A DNA stretch of 64,000 nt from NCBI GenBank assembly GCA_903851415.1, contig CAINOE010000049.1, positions 168,551 to 232,550 of the forward strand, read 5' to 3'. The notes under the pieces were generated by a model. It ran no database searches. It had not been told where the DNA came from and was given only the letters and a program-made list of their open reading frames with translations. The DNA is from an uncultured Rhodopila sp. (GTDB taxonomy: Bacteria > Pseudomonadota > Alphaproteobacteria > Acetobacterales > Acetobacteraceae). A program made the position numbers and the translations under genes. Positions 34,516 through 44,139 of this stretch are shown here, piece after piece. Each line of letters opens with the position of its first letter. Position 1 is the stretch's first letter.

Positions 34516-34541
34516 TTGTGCTCGAAAGGAAACTGGGAACC

Positions 34542-35309
34542 ATGGCTTACAGTCCGCAATTCGAGGCCTATCCAAGGTCCTCGGCCGCAACGACGGCGGT
34601 CTTCGACGCCGGCCTACGCGCTTACATGCTGCGGGTTTACAATTGGATGGCGTCGGGCCTGTTGCTGACCGGCGTGGTCGCCTACGGCATTGCCAACACC
34701 GCGCTGATCAATGCGTTCTACCCGTTGGTGCAGACGCCGTTCGGCTACGCGCATCACGCGACGCTTCTGGCGATGATCACGATGTTCGCGCCGCTGGCTT
34801 TTGTCCTGGTGCTGTCGCTGGGCGTCAACCGGCTGTCCACCACCGCCGCGCAGGCGCTGTTCTGGGCCTTCTGCGCCGTGATGGGCGCCAGCCTGACGAA
34901 CATCTTCCTGATCTATACCAGCGAGTCGATCGTCCGGGTGTTCTTCATCACCGCCGCAACCTTCGCCGCGACCAGCCTCTACGGCTACACGACGAAGACC
35001 GACCTGACGAAAATCGGCAGCTTCCTGATCATGGGCCTGTTCGGCATCATCATCGCCAGCCTGGTCAATCTGTTCGTGCAGAGCAGCGCGCTGCAGTTCG
35101 CGCTCAGCATCATCGGCGTGATCGTCTTCACCGGCCTGACCGCCTACGACACGCAGCGGATCAAGTCGGACTACCAGCAATTCGCCTACGCCGAGGGCTT
35201 CGGCGGCGCGGCCAAGCGCAGCGTCTACGATGCGCTCAGCCTGTATCTGAACTTCATCAACCTGTTCATGCTGCTGCTTCAGCTCATGGGCAACAGGAAC
35301 AACAACTGA
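34542..35309 (+). CDS. Bax inhibitor-1/YccA (YbhL) family membrane protein
   Basis: Seven hydrophobic segments; FDAGLRAYMLRVYNWMASGLLLTGVVAY, C-terminal DALSLYLNFINLFMLLLQLMGNRNNN. Confidence 0.93.
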   Translation: MAYSPQFEAYPRSSAATTAVFDAGLRAYMLRVYNWMASGLLLTGVVAYGIANTALINAFYPLVQTPFGYAHHATLLAMITMFAPLAFVLVLSLGVNRLSTTAAQALFWAFCAVMGASLTNIFLIYTSESIVRVFFITAATFAATSLYGYTTKTDLTKIGSFLIMGLFGIIIASLVNLFVQSSALQFALSIIGVIVFTGLTAYDTQRIKSDYQQFAYAEGFGGAAKRSVYDALSLYLNFINLFMLLLQLMGNRNNN

Positions 35310-35332
35310 TCCGCGGACGCGGACGGGATGCA

Positions 35333-35360
35333 GGGCGGGGGTCATTCCCCGCCCTTTTTT
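35333..35360 (+). terminator. Rho-independent terminator after the BI-1 gene
   Basis: GGGCGGGG-TCATT loop-CCCCGCCC followed by TTTTTT. Confidence 0.85.
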
Positions 35361-35383
35361 GCGCCGGGGGAATGTTGTTTAAT

Positions 35384-35460
35384 CGTCATGGCCAGGCTTG
35401 TCCGGGCCAGCTGCTCAAGCAGGTGCGCCTATAGGTGGCCCGGACAAGCCGGCCATGACG
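35384..35460. repeat. REP/BIME-like imperfect palindrome, family A copy 2
   Basis: CGTCATGGCCAGGCTTGTCCGGGCC ... AGGTGGCCCGGACAAGCCGGCCATGACG. Confidence 0.8.
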
Positions 35461-35566
35461 ATGAGGGGATGACCCGCCAACGGGTCACACCACACATGAC
35501 AAACTCATTCCACGATTGCGCGCATACCGATCGGTCTGACATGGTTGCCGGCAAAAAGGGACGCCA

Positions 35567-36991
35567 ATGACGCACCTTGATCCGCTCACCTTGGCACGCA
35601 TCCAGTTCGGCTTCACCGTTTCCTTCCATATTATTTTCCCCGCGATCACCATCGGCCTCGCGAGCTACCTCGCCGTGCTGGAAGGCCTGTGGCTGGTGCG
35701 CAAGGACACGGTTTACGTCGATCTGTACCATTTCTGGTCCAAGGTCTTCGCCGTCAATTTCGCCATGGGCGTGGTCTCCGGCCTGGTGATGTCGTACCAG
35801 TTCGGCACCAACTGGAGCTATTTCTCCAACTACGCCGGAGGCATCACCGGGCCGCTGCTGGCCTATGAGGTGCTGACCGCCTTCTTCCTGGAGGCCGGAT
35901 TCCTTGGCGTCATGCTGTTCGGCTGGAAGAAAGTCGGCCCCGGGCTGCATTTCTTCGCCACCCTGATGGTGGCGGCCGGGACGCTGATATCGATGACCTG
36001 GATCCTGGCATCGAACAGTTGGATGCAGACGCCGCAGGGCTACGCCGTCTCCGGCGGCCGCATGGTCCCCACCGACTGGTGGCAGATCATCTTCAACCCG
36101 TCCTTCCCGTATCGCCTCGTGCATATGGGCCTCGCCGCCTATCTCGCGACCGCGCTCTATGTCGGCGCGGCGGCCGCCTGGAACCTGCTGCACGGCCGCG
36201 ACAACCCGAGGGTGCGGACCATGTTCTCCATGGCGATGTGGATGCTGCTTGCCACCGCGCCCATCCAGATCCTGGCCGGCGACCAGCACGGACTGAACAC
36301 CCTGCAATACCAGCCCGCCAAGATCGCGGCGATCGAGGGCCACTGGTCCAACGCCCCGGGCGAGAGCGTGCCGCTGATCCTGTTCGGCTGGCCCGACATG
36401 CAAGCCGGGAAAACCCTGGCCCCGGTCGAAATCCCGCATCTCGGCAGCCTGATCCTGACCCATAGTTGGGACGGCCAGATCCCCGGCCTCGATGAGTTCC
36501 CACCGGATGAGCGGCCCAATTCGACCATCGTCTTCTGGACCTTCCGCCTCATGGTCGGACTCGGCGTGCTGATGCTGCTGCTCGGCCTGGGCGGCGCCTG
36601 GCTGCGCTGGCGCGGGGAGTTGTATCGCGTGAGGCCGTTCCTGTGGTTCGCCACCGCCATGGGCCCCTCCGGCATCGTCGCCATCCTCGCCGGCTGGATG
36701 ACCACCGAGATCGGCCGCCAGCCCTGGGTCGTCTACAAAGTCATGCTGACGGCGCAGGGCGTGTCCGACCATTCGGCGCTGACGATGACCGCCAGCCTGC
36801 TGGTCTTCGTTGCGGTTTATGTAGCGGTGTTCGGCATCGGCATCGTCTACCTGCTCAAGCTGTTGGCGCGCGGACCCGACCGTCAATCCGGAGCCACCCG
36901 GCCGGCGAAGGAAACTCTCGAGGGACGCCCGTCCCGGCCGCTCTCCGCGACGGCGGACGCCGGCCCCGCGCCCGCCATCCCGGGAGGCTGA
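35567..36991 (+). CDS. cydA: Cytochrome ubiquinol oxidase subunit I (CydA/CioA type)
   Basis: LTLARIQFGFTVSFHIIFPAITIGLA, GRQPWVVYKVMLTAQGVS; multi-TM. Confidence 0.94.
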   Translation: MTHLDPLTLARIQFGFTVSFHIIFPAITIGLASYLAVLEGLWLVRKDTVYVDLYHFWSKVFAVNFAMGVVSGLVMSYQFGTNWSYFSNYAGGITGPLLAYEVLTAFFLEAGFLGVMLFGWKKVGPGLHFFATLMVAAGTLISMTWILASNSWMQTPQGYAVSGGRMVPTDWWQIIFNPSFPYRLVHMGLAAYLATALYVGAAAAWNLLHGRDNPRVRTMFSMAMWMLLATAPIQILAGDQHGLNTLQYQPAKIAAIEGHWSNAPGESVPLILFGWPDMQAGKTLAPVEIPHLGSLILTHSWDGQIPGLDEFPPDERPNSTIVFWTFRLMVGLGVLMLLLGLGGAWLRWRGELYRVRPFLWFATAMGPSGIVAILAGWMTTEIGRQPWVVYKVMLTAQGVSDHSALTMTASLLVFVAVYVAVFGIGIVYLLKLLARGPDRQSGATRPAKETLEGRPSRPLSATADAGPAPAIPGG

Positions 36992-36994
36992 TCC

Positions 36995-38002
36995 ATGACA
37001 TTCGACCTGTCGCTGGTCTGGGTTCTGATCATCGCTTTCGGCCTGATGATGTACGTGGTGATGGACGGGTTCGACCTGGGCATCGGCATCCTGTTCCCGT
37101 TCGTGCCGGGCCGCGACGACCGCGACACCATGGTCAACACCGTCGCCCCCGTGTGGGACGGCAACGAGACCTGGCTGGTGCTGGGCGGAGCCAGCCTGCT
37201 GGCGGCGTTTCCGTTGGCCTACTCCTTCCTGCTGAGCGCGCTTTACTTCCCGCTCCTGCTGATGCTGACGGGCCTGATCCTGCGCGGCGTGGCGTTCGAG
37301 TTCCGCTTCAAGGCGGATGAGGCGCATCGCGCGTTCTGGAGCCGTGCCTTCGCCTTCGGCTCCTATACCGCCGCCTTCTTCCAGGGTGCCGCGCTCGGGG
37401 CGTTCATCCAGGGCTTCAGGGTGACCGGCCCGTCCTTCCGCGGCGGCGCGCTGGACTGGCTGTCCGCGTTCAGCGTCTTTACCGGCCTCGGGGTGATCGT
37501 CGCCTACGCGCTGCTCGGCAGCACATGGCTGACGATGAAGACCGTGGGCCAGTTGCAGGCCCGCATGATCGTCGCCGCGCGCTGGATCACGCCGGTGCTG
37601 CTGGCCGGGATCGCCATCGTCAGCCTGTGGACTCCGCTGGCGCATGGGGAGATCGCGGCGCGATGGTTCACCGCGCCCAACATCTATTATTTCGCCCCGG
37701 TGCCGATCCTGGTGGTGCTGACGGCGTGGCAGTTGCTGGTGCGGCTGAACGGGGAACCGGGCGCGGTGCCGTTCCTGTTGGCGCTGTTCCTGCTGTTCCT
37801 CGGCTATAGCGGTCTGGCGATCAGCCTGTGGCCGAACATCATCCCGCCGGGCGTGTCGTTCCGCGATGCGGCAGCGCCGGCGTCGAGCCAGGCGTTCGCG
37901 CTGGTGGGGGCGGTGCTGATCATCCCGGTGATCCTGATCTATACCGGCTGGGCGTACTGGGTCTTCCGCGGCAAGGTGACGGACGGCGAAGGCTATCACT
38001 GA
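36995..38002 (+). CDS. cydB: Cytochrome d ubiquinol oxidase subunit II
   Basis: VMDGFDLGIGILFPF, VWDGNETWLVLGGASLLAAFPLAYS. Confidence 0.95.
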   Translation: MTFDLSLVWVLIIAFGLMMYVVMDGFDLGIGILFPFVPGRDDRDTMVNTVAPVWDGNETWLVLGGASLLAAFPLAYSFLLSALYFPLLLMLTGLILRGVAFEFRFKADEAHRAFWSRAFAFGSYTAAFFQGAALGAFIQGFRVTGPSFRGGALDWLSAFSVFTGLGVIVAYALLGSTWLTMKTVGQLQARMIVAARWITPVLLAGIAIVSLWTPLAHGEIAARWFTAPNIYYFAPVPILVVLTAWQLLVRLNGEPGAVPFLLALFLLFLGYSGLAISLWPNIIPPGVSFRDAAAPASSQAFALVGAVLIIPVILIYTGWAYWVFRGKVTDGEGYH

Positions 38003-38130
38003 TGCTGCGCCCCCTGCTGCTGCGCCGGGTTGCGTGGCTGGTGGCGATCTGGGCACTGAGCGTTGCGGCGCTGGGCGTTGCCGCCCTGTCGATGCGGTTG
38101 CTGATGAACATGGCCGGCCTTACTTCGTGA
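38002..38130 (+). CDS. Small CydX/DUF2474-like oxidase subunit candidate
   Basis: ATG overlaps the cydB stop (TGATG); 42-aa single-TM protein MLRPLLLRRVAWLVAIWALSVAALGVAALSMRLLMNMAGLTS. Confidence 0.65.
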   Translation: MLRPLLLRRVAWLVAIWALSVAALGVAALSMRLLMNMAGLTS

Positions 38131-38746
38131 CGTCGACCGCCGCCTCGTTCCGCCGCAGGAAGGGGATCGTGAACGGCGGGTCATAATTCAGCGTGAACAC
38201 CTCCCCCGCCGGCTTCCACGGCGATTTCGCCAGCACGGCCAGCAGTTCGGCCTTTTTCTCCGCCCGGGCGCCGGCGTTGTCGACGCCCGAGTAGCGCAGC
38301 ACCGCGACCGTTTCCGCCGGCACATCGACCAGATGCAGCCGCGGGTCAGTCGGCTGCGGGGCGCCCGCCTTGGCGACCGAGTTGGGCAGGAAGAAGCGCA
38401 TGCTCAGCGTGCCGGACGCGTCCGTCCCGGTCTGCACCGGAGCGGTCATGGCGATCCGCTGCGATTCGGTTTGCACCGGGGCGGTCATGGCGATCCTGGC
38501 GCTGCCCGCGTTGGCGCCGGTGATGTAGCGGAACAGCAGGCCGAACGCCTCGCTGGCGGCGCGGTCCCGGCTCTTGCCCTCGATGGTGGCCTCGATCGCG
38601 ACGCGCGGATCGTAGCGGCGGATTTCGGTGTTCCGGCCGAGGTCCTGGACCACGACGTAATGCGGCTGTTCATACACCGAGCGGATGCCGACGACCGCGG
38701 TGAGCGATTCGGCGAACGTCAGCAGGTAGTAGCAGAATCCGGACAT
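38120..38746 (-). CDS. SOUL family heme-binding protein
   Basis: EQPHYVVVQDLGRNTEIRRYDPRVAIEATIEG, RIAMTAPVQTESQRIAMTAPV. Confidence 0.9.
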   Translation of the reverse strand: MSGFCYYLLTFAESLTAVVGIRSVYEQPHYVVVQDLGRNTEIRRYDPRVAIEATIEGKSRDRAASEAFGLLFRYITGANAGSARIAMTAPVQTESQRIAMTAPVQTGTDASGTLSMRFFLPNSVAKAGAPQPTDPRLHLVDVPAETVAVLRYSGVDNAGARAEKKAELLAVLAKSPWKPAGEVFTLNYDPPFTIPFLRRNEAAVDVTK

Positions 38747-38864
38747 TGGGGCCTCCTGGCCGGGCGCGCGGCGCCCGGCGGCTGGTGGAAACGGCGGGTT
38801 GACCCGCATATAGGCGCTTCCAAGGCCGGAACGAGACCGCTCGCTCAAGGCTTGATCCGAGACG

Positions 38865-40085
38865 TCATCGTCCCGTCATGATCCGGCCGCCGATGGAGGC
38901 CGCCCTGCGCCGCAGCCGGCCGCGCCCGAACCACGCCAGCACGAACAGCCCGAGCGGGCTGGAACCCGGCAGCGGCAACGGCGCCGGCGACAGCGGCCCC
39001 GCCGAGGCCGCCAACGAGGAGACCTGCGACGACCCGGACACCGCCGGCAGCGCCCCGCTGAAGGTGACCCCACCGCTGTTCGACAGGTTGAGCTGCGCAT
39101 TGCCGGTCAGGTTCGCCGCGATCAAAGAGCCGGTGACGTTGCCGCCCGTCGTCACCACCGTCGCGTCCGGCGCCAGGATCGACAGGTCGTAGCTGACATT
39201 CGACGACAGCTGCACCGTCGTGGCGGCGGTGCCCATGTTCAGCAGCACGTTGCTGTCGGTCATGCCGCCGGTATAGCCGAAGCTCAGATTGCCCGGCAGC
39301 GCCTCGGTGCCGGAGCCAACCACGTTGATGATGTCGCTCGCCCCGGCGACGGTGCTGGTGAACAGCACCTGGCTGCCCGACATCGCGGCGACCTGAGCGG
39401 CGGTGACGTTGAATATGTTGTCGCCCGCCACCGTGCTGGTGAAGACATAGGCGCCCTGCGCGTTCTTGCCGAACGTGTCCCCCGCCGTCGATGCCATGCC
39501 GGACAGCGCCGTCGACACCGCCGCCGCGTTGGCGGTGACCGCGCCGTAATTGATCGGCGCGGCATAGGCCGTGGCGGCGGTCACCTTGGGCTGCGCGGCA
39601 TTGACGAAGCTGGACGCTCCGCCGACGGCGACGGTCCCGTTCACGCCGGCGCCGGTGAAGCTGGCGCTGCCATCGACGTTGACCGAACCGTTGATCTGCC
39701 CGTTCAGGTAGCGCATGGAGCCGCCGACGTTGACGTTGGACAGCCCGGTGGACGTGGCGGCCAGGTTGCCGCCGACATCCGCCGTCCCGTTGATCGAGCC
39801 GTTGGTCATCGTCAGGTTGCCGCCGACGGCAACCCCGACACCGCTGGCGGTCTCGTTGGTGGAGGCGCCGAAATTCGACAGATAGACGTTGCCCCCCGCC
39901 GCGATCGCGCCCTGGCTGTCGGAGGTGTAGGCGGAGGAGGCGGTGCCGATATCGCCGGACACATAGGTGTTGTAGCCGGCGTCGAGCAGACCTTGCAGGG
40001 TCGTCACCTGCGCGTTGGCGCCGCCGGTTCCGGCGCACCATGCGCCTCCGGCGAGAGCGGTCAGGGTGATCAGCTTGGTGCGCAT
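38865..40085 (-). CDS. Choice-of-anchor-A-type secreted surface protein with C-terminal exosortase-like signal
   Basis: Signal peptide MRTKLITLTALAGGAWCAGTGGANAQ; AGYNTYVSGDIG...GAIAAGGNVYLSNFGA...VAVGGNLTM beta repeats; tail LPLPGSSPLGLFVLAWFGRGRLRRR. Confidence 0.75.
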   Translation of the reverse strand: MRTKLITLTALAGGAWCAGTGGANAQVTTLQGLLDAGYNTYVSGDIGTASSAYTSDSQGAIAAGGNVYLSNFGASTNETASGVGVAVGGNLTMTNGSINGTADVGGNLAATSTGLSNVNVGGSMRYLNGQINGSVNVDGSASFTGAGVNGTVAVGGASSFVNAAQPKVTAATAYAAPINYGAVTANAAAVSTALSGMASTAGDTFGKNAQGAYVFTSTVAGDNIFNVTAAQVAAMSGSQVLFTSTVAGASDIINVVGSGTEALPGNLSFGYTGGMTDSNVLLNMGTAATTVQLSSNVSYDLSILAPDATVVTTGGNVTGSLIAANLTGNAQLNLSNSGGVTFSGALPAVSGSSQVSSLAASAGPLSPAPLPLPGSSPLGLFVLAWFGRGRLRRRAASIGGRIMTGR

Positions 40086-40482
40086 GATGATCGGCTGGCT
40101 CCAAAAGGTGGTGGTGGGATGGTCGTTCGGCCTGGCGGCAGGCCTGGTTGGCCAAAAAACGCAAACGGCATGCCGGAATGGATACGCTGTGAGGCCGCCC
40201 TTTCCGGGCGCCGAAGTCCTGCCAGGCTGTAATAATCTTGAAATGCGATGCAGATTGCGTCTTCGGTGGTGCCGCCGGACGATCCGGCTTCCCGCGGGTC
40301 GCAATTTGCCACGCGGACAGGCCCGCATGCAGCGGTGAGTTCCGACCGCCGCGGCGGCCGGAACGGGCCACGCGGGTGGCACGATACCTGCTCATCCCGG
40401 GTGGCGCCGCAGCGGCGACAGCGTAAAGAACGCCGATAGCCGCCGCGCCCGGCGAGACCAGCAGCCACGGATCGATGAAAGA

Positions 40483-41310
40483 ATGACCGCCCGGTTCATC
40501 CCCACAGCCGCCGCTCCGGCCACCCCCGCCGGCGGCATCCTGCCGGGCCGCCTGACCGTCACCGGCCTGCTGCTCATCGGCGGATGGCTGCATGGCGTTG
40601 CCGCGCGCCTCGCCTGGTCCTGGCGCGACAGCGCGGACAATGATCTGGCGCAGGCGCTCGGCGTCAGCCCGCTGGAACTGATGATCGCCGGCATCGCCGC
40701 TATCGGCTTGTATCGCGGGGCATCGGCGGAACGGCTCGGCCTTCCCGCGCTCGGCTTCGTCCTGCTGCTGCTGGTGCCGAGCAGCCTTGCCGCGCATGGC
40801 TCGCTTGTTCTGTTCGCGCTTTGGGTTGCCGCCGGCACCGCCGGGGAGACCCGTTCCTCCGCACTGCTGTTCGCGGGGCTCGGCGCGTGCGGCCTGTGGA
40901 GCGTGCTTTACGGACAGATTGCCGGCGATTGGCCGCTGCGCGCCGATGCCATCCTGACGCAGGGCCTGCTCCAGGCCGTGCTGCCGGGGGTCGAGCGCGT
41001 GGGCAACGTGCTGGGCATGCCCGGCGGGCACCGGATCATCATCCTGGCGGGTTGCTCCACGGCCTACGGCCTGCCGCTTGTCCTGCTCGGGCTGGCGGCG
41101 CTGTCGCTGCGCGACGGACGCCTGCCGCCGCGCTTCGGGCGGGCGGCTTTGGCGCTGGCGGCAGTGTATACCGCAGCCAACCTGCTGCGCCTGACCTTCC
41201 TCGGCATCTCCGATGACTTCTATCGCATCGGCCATGGCCCGTACGGGGAGATGCTGTTCGACGCGCTGGTGATCGCCCTGCCGCTGGCCATCGCCGGCCG
41301 GACGGTTCCG
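40483..41310 (+). CDS. Exosortase/archaeosortase-family protein (core); reading frame changes near 41300-41315
   Basis: Multi-TM protein with candidate Cys-Arg-His triad: ILAGCSTAYGLPLVLLGLAAL, AANLLRLTFLGI, DDFYRIGHGPYGEMLFDAL. Beyond ~41310 this frame gives Pro/Arg-rich non-coding-like sequence. Confidence 0.7.
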
Positions 41311-41317
41311 GACCTCG

Positions 41318-41803
41318 GTGCTGCTCGGCCTGCTGGTCCTCGGCCTCGGCATCAAAGCGGCGCGGATCGCCGAACCACCGGTGCAACCGCGGGAGGTGCA
41401 GGCCCGGGCCGCGGTCGTGGCGTTCCTCGCGGCCCGGGACTGGCGCCTGGCCGGACGCCAGGGCCTGACTCTGAACGATGCCGACAGCATTCAGTATTTC
41501 TCCCGTCCCGGTTGCCCCGCGGCGCTGGCGGTCGCGGTGGCCGCGCGGGCGCCGGAGACGGCATCGATGCTGCGTCTGGCCCTGGGCGGGGACATGCGCT
41601 GGCTGGAGGGCGGCGTGCTGTACCCGGAGCCGCCGCTGGGCCGCCAGACAGTCAGGGTCACCCTGGCCGCCGCGATCGCCCGGCTGGGCGGCCCGCGGGA
41701 TCGGGTGATGCCGATCCTGGCGATTGCGCCGGCGCCGGGGGGAAGCGGAGCCTGCGCGACGCCCGATGCGGAGGCGTGGAAGACGCTGGCGGCGCTACCG
41801 TGA
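41318..41803 (+). CDS. Probable C-terminal part of the exosortase gene (or overlapping partner ORF)
   Basis: In +1-shifted frame: LLGLLVLGLGIKAARIAEPPVQPREVQARAAVVAFLAARDWRLAGRQGLTLNDADSIQYFSRPGC...; TM then soluble domain, stop 41803. Confidence 0.6.
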   Translation: MLLGLLVLGLGIKAARIAEPPVQPREVQARAAVVAFLAARDWRLAGRQGLTLNDADSIQYFSRPGCPAALAVAVAARAPETASMLRLALGGDMRWLEGGVLYPEPPLGRQTVRVTLAAAIARLGGPRDRVMPILAIAPAPGGSGACATPDAEAWKTLAALP

Positions 41804-41810
41804 CGCTCGC

Positions 41811-42290
41811 TCAGGCACCGGCCGGCTGCACCAGGCCGGCCTTGTGCGCGGCGATCCACTTCTGCAGCTCGGCGACGTGACCGCTCTCCTCGTCGGCGAA
41901 TTCCTTCGCCAGCACCTTGATCTCGGGATCATCCGTAGTTTCGTACACGTTCTGATAGAACGCCTGCCCGGCCGCTTCCGCCTCCAGCGCGATCTCCAGC
42001 GCCTGCTCGCGGCCGATGAACGGATCGACGGCCCAGATCGCCGCGGTTTCGGGGCTTTCCAGGTCCGGCCACTCGAAGTCGCCCGGCTTGATGTCGGGGA
42101 TCTCGCGGAAGCCCGACCGGGCCTGCGCATCCGCCAGATGCATCCGCGAATAGTCCGACAGGCGGCGGAACAGGGAGCCGACCTCGCGGTTGCCGTAGGC
42201 GGCCATGGCGTCGGCGAGCTGCGCGAAACGATCCGCCGCCTCGCGTTCCAGGGCGACGGCGTAGGCCAGAAATTCTTCAACGGATTGCAT
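41811..42290 (-). CDS. Ferritin-like/rubrerythrin-type protein
   Basis: EFLAYAVALEREAADRFAQLADAM, EIALEAEAAGQAFYQNVYET...EESGHVAELQKW. Confidence 0.85.
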   Translation of the reverse strand: MQSVEEFLAYAVALEREAADRFAQLADAMAAYGNREVGSLFRRLSDYSRMHLADAQARSGFREIPDIKPGDFEWPDLESPETAAIWAVDPFIGREQALEIALEAEAAGQAFYQNVYETTDDPEIKVLAKEFADEESGHVAELQKWIAAHKAGLVQPAGA

Positions 42291-42489
42291 GACCGGTGGC
42301 TCCTCTCACGCCGCTCAACGGCCAGCGCGGGGCGCGGCCGGTTGGTGCCGAGCGACAGTTTGAGGCTGGGTGCAGCAACAAGTATGCCATCGTGGGAACA
42401 CTCATATTTCAGCGTGTTAGCCGAGGCGGCAGGAACCCGACACGTCCGATATCCGACAGGGTTGCGGGACTTGCGACAATCCGCCCGGC

Positions 42490-44139
42490 CTAACCGGACG
42501 ATGCCTTGAACGATCGCACCGCATCCTCCACCGAGCGGAACACCCGTTTCGGCCCGAATGCCGCCAGCACCCCGGTCCGCGCCGCCTGCTCGCAGGCCCG
42601 TTCGGCCGACAGCCGGGCCAGGGCAACCTGGATGCCCCGGGCCCGCAGCGCCTCCACCACCTGCCGCAGCATGGCCGCCGCGGTGTAGTCGATGCCGGTG
42701 ACGCCGCTGGCCTCGATCACCACCATCCGCACCGGCGTGCGCGCCTGCTCGATCGCCAAGGTCAGCCGCCCGCGGACGAACGCGGCATTGGTGAAATTCA
42801 GCGGGGCGGCCGGGGCGAAGACCAGCAGCCCGGGTTCGTGCTCCCCCGCCTCGCCCTGCGGCGGCCACCAGACCGTGGTGCCGGGGGCGCGGGCCAGCTC
42901 CTCGCATTGCGGTCGGGCGACGGTGTAGAAGCTGTTCAGCAGCGACAGCACGATGCTGGCGAGCATGCCGGTTTCAATCGGCAGGCCCACCACGAGCAAG
43001 GCGCTGGCCGCCACCAGCCAGATCTCGGAGCCGCCGCGGCGGGCGATGCCGAGCATCTCGTTCAGCCGGAAGATCCGCAGCGCGACGGCGATCAGGATGC
43101 CGCCCAGCGCGGCGTGCGGCACCTCGGCCAGCAGTTCGCTGCCGCCGAACAGCAAAGCCGCGGCGAGCACCACCGCGACAAGCGACACCGCGCGGGAGGT
43201 TCCGCCGGCCGAGACCACGACGGCGGTGCGCGGCGGGCTGGCATTGACCGCGAAACCGCCGGTCAGGCCGGCGAGGATGCAGCCGGCGCCGATGCCGCCG
43301 AAGTCGCGCGAGACGTGGCGCGGGCCGTCCGGATGCGAGGGGTAGGCGCGCAGCACCGCGGCGGTCTGCATCATGCAGACCAGCGCCACGATCAGGGCCA
43401 GCGGGGCGATCCGGGGGATATCGCTCAGGTCAGCCGCAGGCAGCGCGATGCGCGGCACGGTCGCGGGCAGCGTTCCAAGAACGTCAACGCCGTGCCTGTT
43501 CAGGTGCAGCGCGGCGGTCGCGGCCGCCACGACGATGAGAGCGAGCAACGCACCGGGCAGGCGCTTCGACACGCGCTCGGTGGCCTGGGTGACGGCCAGC
43601 ACGAAGACGCCGATGCTGACGGCGTAGGGGTTGATGTCAGGCAGGTCGCGCAGCAACTGGACGCACTGCGACGCCAGCGTGCCGTGCGCATCGGGGACGC
43701 CGAGCACGGAGGGCAACTGCCCGACGATGATGTGGATCGCGATCCCGGCCATGAACCCCGTGGTGACCGGGATCGACAGCAGATCGGCCACCCACCCGGC
43801 ACGCAGCAAAGCCGAACCGATCAGCACGGCCCCGACCATGAGGGAAAGCAGCCCGGCCAGTGCGGCATAGTGCGGCGACCCCGAGGCCGCCAGGGCGGCC
43901 AGCCCACCGGCGAATATCGGCGCGATGGTGGAATCCGCCCCGGCGGAGAGAAATCGGTTGGTGCCGAACACGGCGAAGCCGATGGCCCCGGCGGCGAAGC
44001 TGAACAGCCCGGCCTCCGGCGGCATGCCGGCGAGCCGGGCGGTGGCGAGCTGCTCGGGGATGGCGATCGCCGCGAGCAGCAGGCCGGCCAGCGCGTCGCG
44101 CGGCAATCCGTGCAGTTCGGTTCGCCACTTGGTCAGCAT
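42490..44139 (-). CDS. SulP family inorganic anion transporter with STAS domain
   Basis: GLLLAAIAIPEQLATARLAGMPPEAGLFS, FGTNRFLSAGADSTIAPI; C-terminal STAS VVIEASGVTGIDYTAAAML. Confidence 0.93.
   Translation of the reverse strand: MLTKWRTELHGLPRDALAGLLLAAIAIPEQLATARLAGMPPEAGLFSFAAGAIGFAVFGTNRFLSAGADSTIAPIFAGGLAALAASGSPHYAALAGLLSLMVGAVLIGSALLRAGWVADLLSIPVTTGFMAGIAIHIIVGQLPSVLGVPDAHGTLASQCVQLLRDLPDINPYAVSIGVFVLAVTQATERVSKRLPGALLALIVVAAATAALHLNRHGVDVLGTLPATVPRIALPAADLSDIPRIAPLALIVALVCMMQTAAVLRAYPSHPDGPRHVSRDFGGIGAGCILAGLTGGFAVNASPPRTAVVVSAGGTSRAVSLVAVVLAAALLFGGSELLAEVPHAALGGILIAVALRIFRLNEMLGIARRGGSEIWLVAASALLVVGLPIETGMLASIVLSLLNSFYTVARPQCEELARAPGTTVWWPPQGEAGEHEPGLLVFAPAAPLNFTNAAFVRGRLTLAIEQARTPVRMVVIEASGVTGIDYTAAAMLRQVVEALRARGIQVALARLSAERACEQAARTGVLAAFGPKRVFRSVEDAVRSFKASSG

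Noticed and set aside
38450-38520. Internal RIAMTAPVQT duplication in the SOUL protein as a novel repeat
   Set aside because: Repeated (K/R)xAMTAPV segments are a normal feature of SOUL-family sequences.
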